Positions 15,436 through 20,569 of a stretch of DNA of 20,569 bases are shown in pieces. Made by a program: the position numbers and the translations under genes. The stretch lies in the NCBI GenBank assembly GCA_029560815.1, contig JAKQKF010000348.1, positions 1 through 20,569 on the forward strand, written 5' to 3'. Source of the DNA: a bacterium. GTDB lineage: Bacteria > KSB1 > UBA2214. Each line of letters opens with the position of its first letter. Positions within the stretch are counted from its first letter, which is position 1. Below the pieces are notes generated by a model. It was not told where the DNA came from. It ran no database searches and saw only the letters and a list, made by a program, of their open reading frames with translations.

Positions 15436-16533
15436 CTATTTCGCCGTCAGAATCGCCACCAGCCGGCTGTCGGGTTCGCCCTTCGCGTCCAGGATCGGAA
15501 AATCGCCCTTGTAGCACCAATGGCAATAGGCGATGTTGTTGGCGCGGAAGATATCGGTCAGATCCTGATAGTAGCGCAGCCGGATCTCGTTGTCGATGGT
15601 CGGATAGACGCCGAATTCACCGCAGTAGAGCGGCAGATTTTTCGCGCGGGCATACTGGATCGCCGGCGCCATCTCCCGCTCCAGCCGGGCCTTGTCGAAA
15701 TTGCCGTTGGCCCAGCTGCGCATGGCCTCCGCCGCAGCGGGCGACAGCTCACGGTAGACAAGAGTGTCCACGATCTGTCCCGGATAATTGACCGGGCCGG
15801 CATATTCGGCGATCGCCGCCCACCAGGCCTGATGATGAGTCAGGGCAAAAGGCGTGTAAAAATGATAGCTCAGAATGATGTGGGGATCCTTTTCGGGGAT
15901 GCGCAGGTCGGGAAAGGTATGAGCACCCTGCCAGCGATTGGAGCCGATCACGATCGTGCGCTCCGGTTCCTCATTGCGGACCTGTGCGACCAATTTCGCC
16001 ACCAGCCGATTCCAATCCTCGGGATCATCGGCCACCGCTTCATTTAGCAGCTCGTAGGCCACCATCGAAACCGGATAACGGCGCAGCTCCGCAGAGAGCT
16101 GTTTCCAAAGATCGGCCAGTTTCTCCTGCTCGCGCGGGTCGGTCCACAGGGTATTGCTGCTGGCGTTGAAATAATGCGAACGGATGATGTGGAGATCCAC
16201 GATCACCCGCAGTTTGTTGGCCAGGGCCGCGTTGACAGCCATATGGAGCAGCTGGAAGGCCTCCTCTTCCCTGTGGCCGGTCGAATCCCAGAGCTGGACC
16301 TCATCGACGGGGATGCGGACATGGTCGAATCCGATGGCGGCGATTTTGGCGAAATCGGCCTCGGTGATGTAGGCCAGCCGTTCTTCCCCCCGGGCTTCAC
16401 TTTGCGAGAGCCAGTGGCTGACGTTGACACCGCTCCGGATCGCGAATTTTTCCACCGGTTTCCGTGAAGCGCAGGTGATGAAAAAAAGTGAAAGCAGAAC
16501 GAGCAGGATAGATCCGGCTAATTTTCTGGTCAT
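15436..16533 (-). CDS. Lipoprotein glycoside hydrolase, GH5 (cellulase-like) family
   Basis: A 365-residue lipoprotein: hydrophobic signal 5-18 ending in the lipobox FITC, with lipidated C21, so it is anchored in the envelope. The catalytic domain is a GH5-type TIM barrel. Clan A residues are visible: R73 in HVRIPVD, H115 in VDLHI, the acid/base pair N164-E165 in ELLNEAV, H224 and Y226 in SYHFYTP, the nucleophile E306 in YCGEFGV, and W339 near the end. GH5 enzymes cleave beta-1,4 or related glucans, mannans or xylans with retention of configuration. The subfamily and substrate cannot be told from sequence by eye, and it carries no binding module. The ATG at 16533 has GGGAG 9 bases before it. 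It is divergent from the EEP lipoprotein gene and ends in its own terminator. Role in surface glycan degradation is inferred. Confidence 0.9.
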   Translation of the reverse strand: MTRKLAGSILLVLLSLFFITCASRKPVEKFAIRSGVNVSHWLSQSEARGEERLAYITEADFAKIAAIGFDHVRIPVDEVQLWDSTGHREEEAFQLLHMAVNAALANKLRVIVDLHIIRSHYFNASSNTLWTDPREQEKLADLWKQLSAELRRYPVSMVAYELLNEAVADDPEDWNRLVAKLVAQVRNEEPERTIVIGSNRWQGAHTFPDLRIPEKDPHIILSYHFYTPFALTHHQAWWAAIAEYAGPVNYPGQIVDTLVYRELSPAAAEAMRSWANGNFDKARLEREMAPAIQYARAKNLPLYCGEFGVYPTIDNEIRLRYYQDLTDIFRANNIAYCHWCYKGDFPILDAKGEPDSRLVAILTAK

Positions 16534-16895
16534 TTTGCGTTCTCCCGTTTTGTGTGAAACGCGATATCAGAAATTATGGTTTTAGGGGGCGGGAATTGCA
16601 TGGTGAACTCTCGCATATCATCAACATATATGAACTATTCCAAAAAAGCAACATTTTCTTGTTCCAGGCCGCTAAATTGTATATATTTCAAAAATGCAAA
16701 AATCGTATAATCTAATGACGACAAGGAATGTCAATACAGCAAGAATGTTGGCTGAATTGTGCATGGATTAATCTGTTGCCAAGAGTACCGGATCTATTAC
16801 GTCTGACCACTGCTCCGTTCTGAAATATTAATTGTCACCGTATACGCAATTGCGCCTGCTGGCTCAGGACCAATTCAAACAGAGGAAATCCGAGC
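16534..16895. other. AT-rich divergent promoter region
   Basis: 362 bases between two divergently transcribed lipoprotein genes, clearly AT-richer than its flanks, with no supportable ORF. An exact TATAAT (16706-16711) faces the plus-strand gene but lacks a good -35 at normal spacing (the nearest TTGTAT is 23 bases away). On the minus strand TTGGAA...TGATAT with a 17-base spacer (within 16605-16650) is a weak candidate for the GH5 gene. The Bacteroidota-type -33 TTTG/-7 TAnnTTTG pattern was looked for and not found. Promoter activity is expected from the layout, but exact sites are uncertain. Confidence 0.4.
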
Positions 16896-18038
16896 ATGAA
16901 CAGATTTAAGCTGTTATTATGTCGACACCATAGCTGCTCGCTAACAGCCCGAATCTGGCGTCCAGCCCTCTTCTCTCTCCTCTTTTGCCTGGCCTGCTCA
17001 CCCCTGGTGACCGAGTTTGCGGAGGTCGAGGAAGCTGTTCTCTATACCGCTGCCCGATCACAGAATCACCCGGCGGTGGATACGCTCACAGTAATGACCT
17101 GGAACATCCGCTTTGGCGCCGGCCGGCAAATCCCCTGGTTCGGTGACAGCTGCGGCGACCGGGTCATCCTGACTGAAAACGAGGTCCTGGCAGCGCTGCA
17201 AGCTATTGCCGAACAAATCAACCTCTTCCAGCCCGACATCCTCCTCATCCAGGAGATTGACATCAAATCCAAACGCACCGCCTATATCGATGAGGTGCAA
17301 TGGCTGCTGGACCATACCTCTCTCTCCTATGGCGCCTATGCCTCGATGTGGGAAGCCCAGTACGTTCCCAGCGACGGGCTCGGCTGCATCAACACCGGCA
17401 GCGCCATACTCTCACGCTGGCCCCTGCACCATGCCGAACGCATCCAGCTCCCCCTGCGCGGCGACCAGGACGCCCTGACCAAGTATTTCTACCTGCGCCG
17501 TAACATCCTCAAGGTTAAAATTGAAATACCCGGGCATGTTGATCTCTGGCTACTCAACATTCACGCCGACGCCTTTTCGACGGATGATACCAAGCATAAA
17601 CATATCATCCGCTTCAAGGATGAGCTGGACAAACTCGACGCTGCCGGCGCGGCCTTTATCGCCGGCGGCGACTTTAACATGCTGCCCCCGGGATCGGATT
17701 CGACCGATTTCTGCGATGAGGACCGCTGCCCGGATGAACATTTCCATGGCCCAGGCGACAACCCCTTTCACAAGGAGGGGAGCTGTTACACCCCGGAACG
17801 CGACTGGCTCAACGATATCTATGCCACCTACCTCTGTTCGGTGCCGCTCGACGAATACCAGGCGAATCCTTCGCGCTACTTCACCCATGCGACCGATCGG
17901 CATGCCGACTGGGACCGCAAGATCGATTACCTGTTCAGCAACAAACCCTGGCTGGCCGAAGGCAGCCAGACCCATCAGCAGTTAATCAATCTCTCCGACC
18001 ATGTCCCTGTCAGCGCCCGCTGGGTGGTGCCGCGATGA
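16896..18038 (+). CDS. Endonuclease/exonuclease/phosphatase (EEP)-fold lipoprotein
   Basis: 380 residues with an N-terminal hydrophobic stretch (about 23-33) ending in lipobox CLAC, lipidated C34, so it is membrane-anchored outside the cytoplasm. The EEP (DNase I/sphingomyelinase/inositol-phosphatase) catalytic set is complete: N70 in MTWNIRFG, E120 in LIQEID, H223 in NIHAD, D259 and N261 in GGDFNML, D344 in RKIDYLF, and D368-H369 in LSDHVPV. Family members cleave phosphodiester or phosphate-ester bonds with Mg2+; the substrate (nucleic acid, phospholipid, phosphoinositide) cannot be assigned. Odd: an insertion after GGDFN, residues about 265-300, is rich in Cys and His (C273, C278, H282, H284, H292, C297) and could form disulfides or bind metal. 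It overlaps the next gene by ATGA, suggesting a functional pair. The ATG has GAGGAAAT about 7 bases upstream. Confidence 0.9.
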   Translation: MNRFKLLLCRHHSCSLTARIWRPALFSLLFCLACSPLVTEFAEVEEAVLYTAARSQNHPAVDTLTVMTWNIRFGAGRQIPWFGDSCGDRVILTENEVLAALQAIAEQINLFQPDILLIQEIDIKSKRTAYIDEVQWLLDHTSLSYGAYASMWEAQYVPSDGLGCINTGSAILSRWPLHHAERIQLPLRGDQDALTKYFYLRRNILKVKIEIPGHVDLWLLNIHADAFSTDDTKHKHIIRFKDELDKLDAAGAAFIAGGDFNMLPPGSDSTDFCDEDRCPDEHFHGPGDNPFHKEGSCYTPERDWLNDIYATYLCSVPLDEYQANPSRYFTHATDRHADWDRKIDYLFSNKPWLAEGSQTHQQLINLSDHVPVSARWVVPR

Positions 18039-18862
18039 AAACTCCGCCTCCCTTCCGTTTGCACGTGGCGCAGCTCACCCTGCTGGCCGTGCTGATATTT
18101 GCTGCGGATGCAGCGCTTCTCGCAGCCGGGCCGGCAAAGGATCCCTGGTTCTCTTCAGCCAACGGCAGCGCCCGAATTCTCACCCGGGGCCGCTGGACCG
18201 CCGGAATCTTTCAGCCCCTGCGCCATGGCATTTCGGACCGCATCGAGCTTTCAGCCCACCCCCTGCTCTTTCCCCTGCTGCCGAATTTCAGCCTGAAATG
18301 GTCCCATGCTCCGTCGGGTCCGTGGCTGATCGCATCCCGCCACATTTTTTACGATCCGACACCGCTGCTGCGGCTGCTGCGCCGCAAGGGGACTGGCGGC
18401 ATCGTTTCGCCCGAATTCGAGATTCCCAACATGGGCGCATGGACCAGTGAATTATTGGTCACTCGCCCCCTCGGCAACAGGCACCTCGTCACGCTTAAAG
18501 CCGGGATCACTCTCTGTCTCTTTCGTTCCAGTGCGCTCGACAGCCGGACGACCATTGACCTGCCGCTGGTTTTCCCCCGGCTCCAGCCATTCTATCAGGG
18601 TTACAGCTGGCGCAGCGGCATCGAAGGAATGGGCCGCCTCTACCGCCGCTGGCTCTACCTGGTGGATGGCGATCTCTTCTTCACCCCCGGGGGTGATGAA
18701 AACTGGGCGCTCGAACACAAGGGCATGCTGTTGTGGGATAAAAGCGGGAAAGTACAGCTGGGAGCCGGGTATAAACTCACCTGGGGGGAATATCCCTTTG
18801 GCACGCAGTGGCATCTGCTCGGGCCCCTCATCGACCTGCAGTGGGGCTGGGGCGGACGCTGA
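18035..18862 (+). CDS. Exported protein, probable outer-membrane beta-barrel, partner of the EEP lipoprotein
   Basis: 275 residues. A signal peptide covers about 1-32 (hydrophobic core LTLLAVLIFAADAALLAAG). The mature part has alternating aromatic/hydrophobic strands with Gly and charged turns: GRWTAGIFQPLRHGISDRIE, LLPNFSLKWSH, RRWLYLVDGDLFFT, KVQLGAGYKLTWGE, and it ends IDLQWGWGGR. That composition fits an outer-membrane beta-barrel of about 10-12 strands, but I do not recognise a named family and count strands only by eye. The ATG overlaps the upstream stop by 4 nt (ATGA) and has no strong ribosome site of its own, pointing to translational coupling with the EEP lipoprotein and equal expression. 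Joint function, such as a surface-displayed hydrolase with its barrel partner, is inference. No recognised terminator follows before the next gene, 128 bases on. Confidence 0.72.
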   Translation: MKTPPPFRLHVAQLTLLAVLIFAADAALLAAGPAKDPWFSSANGSARILTRGRWTAGIFQPLRHGISDRIELSAHPLLFPLLPNFSLKWSHAPSGPWLIASRHIFYDPTPLLRLLRRKGTGGIVSPEFEIPNMGAWTSELLVTRPLGNRHLVTLKAGITLCLFRSSALDSRTTIDLPLVFPRLQPFYQGYSWRSGIEGMGRLYRRWLYLVDGDLFFTPGGDENWALEHKGMLLWDKSGKVQLGAGYKLTWGEYPFGTQWHLLGPLIDLQWGWGGR

Positions 18863-18990
18863 GCGCCGGAGTTTTGATATCATCCAGGCTGCTTTGCCGC
18901 AAGAGACCTCGCTCAGAATCCATCGGCTGTAAACCAGTGACACAATCGTAGAATCTGTGGCATTTATCCCGTTGAAAAAGGAACACCAGC

Positions 18991-20517
18991 ATGATCATTC
19001 CCCTTCGCACCCTCGTCAGCCTTGCCGGCGCACTGGTTTGTGCCTGCATGACGCCGCTCTTGCTCAATGCACAGATGCCTCATTCCAGGATCGGAATATT
19101 TGATGGCTTTTCGGACATTGGCTCACCCGGCATCCCGGGTTCCGTCTGCTATCACGAACCCGGACAGATGGTTCGCCTCTCCGGTTCCGGCGCCAACATC
19201 TGGTTCGCCAGGGACAGCTTTTCTTTCCTCTGGAAAAAAATGAACGGCGATTTCATCGTGCAGACGAGGCTCTCCTGGATCGGCACGGGTCATGAACCCC
19301 ACCGCAAGACGGGCATCATGATCCGGGACTCGCAGGATGCCAGCGCCCCTATGGTAGCCTGTACCGTTCACGGGGACGGCCTGACTTGCCTGCAGTACAG
19401 GGACGCGGGGGGAGAAGATGTCAAAGAGATCAGATTTTCCGTAAACGCTCCGGATGTGCTCCAGCTTGAAAAAAAAGGCAATTTATACACCATGTCAGCG
19501 GCACGGTTCGGCGACACGTATGAGGTTCAGAAACTGGAAAATGTGAACCTCCAGGACAATCTGCTGGCCGGCCTTTTCATCTGTTCCCACAACGACGAAT
19601 TTTACGAAGAGGCCGAATTCACCAATATCCGCATCTTCAATACGGCCCCGGATACCCTGGTGCAGTACCGGGACTATCTGGGCAGTCTTCTCGAGATCCT
19701 CGAGGTCGAGAGCGGGAACAGGCAGGTGCTGGCGGGATCGGACAACTCCTGGCAGGCCCCGAACTGGACGCCGGACGGCAGCGCTCTGATCTACAATTCG
19801 GCGGGGCTCCTCTACCATTTCGACATCCGAACCGGGGTATCGACGCTCCTGAAAACCGGCTTCGCTGACCGGAACAACAACGACCATCTCCTGAGCTTCG
19901 ACGGCCGTCACCTTGGCATCAGTCATCACGCAGAAGAGAGCGGAGGAGAGTCCGTGGTTTACACCCTGCCAGCGACGGGGGGAACTCCTGCAAGGGTCAC
20001 TGCGAAAAGCCCGTCGTACCTGCACGGGTGGTCCCCCGACGGCAGGTTTCTGGTCTATACCGGTGAGCGGGAAGGTGAATTCGACATTTACAAAATCCCG
20101 GCAGAGGGCGGCCGTGAAATCCGGTTGACGAAATCCAAGGGCCTCGATGACGGATCAGAATATTCGCCCGATGGCAACTCCATCTTTTTCTGCTCCAGCC
20201 GCACCGGCAGGATGCAGATCTGGCGGATGGATCCGGACGGAAAAAACCAGCGCCAGCTGACTTTTGATGATCTGAACAACTGGTTTCCGCATGTCTCGCC
20301 TGACAACAAGTGGATCGTCTTTCTTTCATTCCCGCCGGAGGTCCCGGCGGACCAGCACCCCTTTTATCAAAGGGTCTATTTGCGTCTGATGCCCGTGACC
20401 GGCGGGGAACCCCGAGTGATCGCCTACCTCTACGGCGGCCAGGGCTCTATCAACGTTCCGAGCTGGTCCCCGGACAGCCGCAAGATCTCCTTCATAAGCA
20501 ACGGGCAATTCAGATAA
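18991..20517 (+). CDS. Secreted two-domain protein: LamG/DUF1349-like domain plus TolB-like beta-propeller
   Basis: 508 residues, complete in the window. The signal peptide ends near A27 (LLLNAQ). Residues about 34-220 read as a concanavalin-like beta-sandwich of the DUF1349/LamG sort (GDFIVQTRLSWIG, HRKTGIMIRDS, LLAGLFICSHND, EAEFTNIRIF). Residues about 230-505 hold PD40/TolB-type propeller blades with the (S/T)PDG signature: NWTPDGSALIY (259), GWSPDGRFLVY (347), EYSPDGNSIFF (390), HVSPDNKWIVF (434) and SWSPDSRKISF (491), plus a degenerate blade near 300 (LSFDGRHLGI), six in all. Such proteins are often labelled TolB or 'TolR' in databases, but there is no Tol-Pal gene here and no TolB N-terminal domain, so a Tol role is unlikely. 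Probably a binding or scaffold protein of the envelope. The ATG has AAGGA 9 bases upstream. Confidence 0.88.
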   Translation: MIIPLRTLVSLAGALVCACMTPLLLNAQMPHSRIGIFDGFSDIGSPGIPGSVCYHEPGQMVRLSGSGANIWFARDSFSFLWKKMNGDFIVQTRLSWIGTGHEPHRKTGIMIRDSQDASAPMVACTVHGDGLTCLQYRDAGGEDVKEIRFSVNAPDVLQLEKKGNLYTMSAARFGDTYEVQKLENVNLQDNLLAGLFICSHNDEFYEEAEFTNIRIFNTAPDTLVQYRDYLGSLLEILEVESGNRQVLAGSDNSWQAPNWTPDGSALIYNSAGLLYHFDIRTGVSTLLKTGFADRNNNDHLLSFDGRHLGISHHAEESGGESVVYTLPATGGTPARVTAKSPSYLHGWSPDGRFLVYTGEREGEFDIYKIPAEGGREIRLTKSKGLDDGSEYSPDGNSIFFCSSRTGRMQIWRMDPDGKNQRQLTFDDLNNWFPHVSPDNKWIVFLSFPPEVPADQHPFYQRVYLRLMPVTGGEPRVIAYLYGGQGSINVPSWSPDSRKISFISNGQFR

Positions 20518-20569
20518 TTGTTGACGATGACATCGATTGCCAAGGTTTTTCCACAAGAGACTCGGCTGC

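Overview
The window reads as chromosomal DNA from a GC-rich, free-living Gram-negative bacterium. Its best taxonomic marker is the C-terminus of the 1782-residue protein at 9804-15152. It ends in a Por/type IX secretion (T9SS) sorting domain of the 'NFPNPFN...LFNISGQKI...GIYVCRI' type. That machinery is confined to the Bacteroidota/FCB group and relatives such as Ignavibacteria, Calditrichota, KSB1 and Fibrobacteres. Strong Shine-Dalgarno sites (AGGAGG) before many genes and the high GC fit the non-Bacteroidia members of that group better than Bacteroidia. This placement is inference; there is no rRNA or marker set in the window.

Left part (1-6821), all on the minus strand, is mostly core metabolism. 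In transcription order it holds a carbon-nitrogen hydrolase (nitrilase superfamily), a short signal-peptide ORF that looks like the N-terminal remnant of a larger secreted protein, trpS followed by a clear rho-independent terminator, lysA behind a strong leader hairpin, and a de novo pyrimidine operon pyrR-pyrB-pyrC. pyrC runs off the left edge. pyrR and pyrB abut without a spacer. Two long imperfect palindromes built from GCGCAGAG/CTCTGCG-type motifs lie in the lysA-pyrR and pyrB-pyrC gaps and look like copies of one dispersed repeat.

Middle (6822-9603): a 710-base AT-richer gap, then on the plus strand rocD (ornithine aminotransferase) and a small secreted Lys/Gly/Gln-rich protein, closed by a textbook terminator with a 14-bp stem.

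Right part (9804-20517) codes only for exported proteins. On the minus strand are a GH5-type glycosidase lipoprotein and the giant T9SS cargo, which combines a VWA domain, beta-sandwich repeats and an alpha/beta-hydrolase (lipase-like) domain. On the plus strand are an endonuclease/exonuclease/phosphatase-fold lipoprotein overlapped by 4 nt by a probable outer-membrane protein, and then a two-domain secreted protein with a TolB-like beta-propeller. No tRNA, rRNA, CRISPR array, transposase or phage gene was seen. The most unusual items are the VWA-lipase T9SS fusion and the coupled EEP lipoprotein/membrane-protein pair. I cannot claim a wholly new system from sequence alone.
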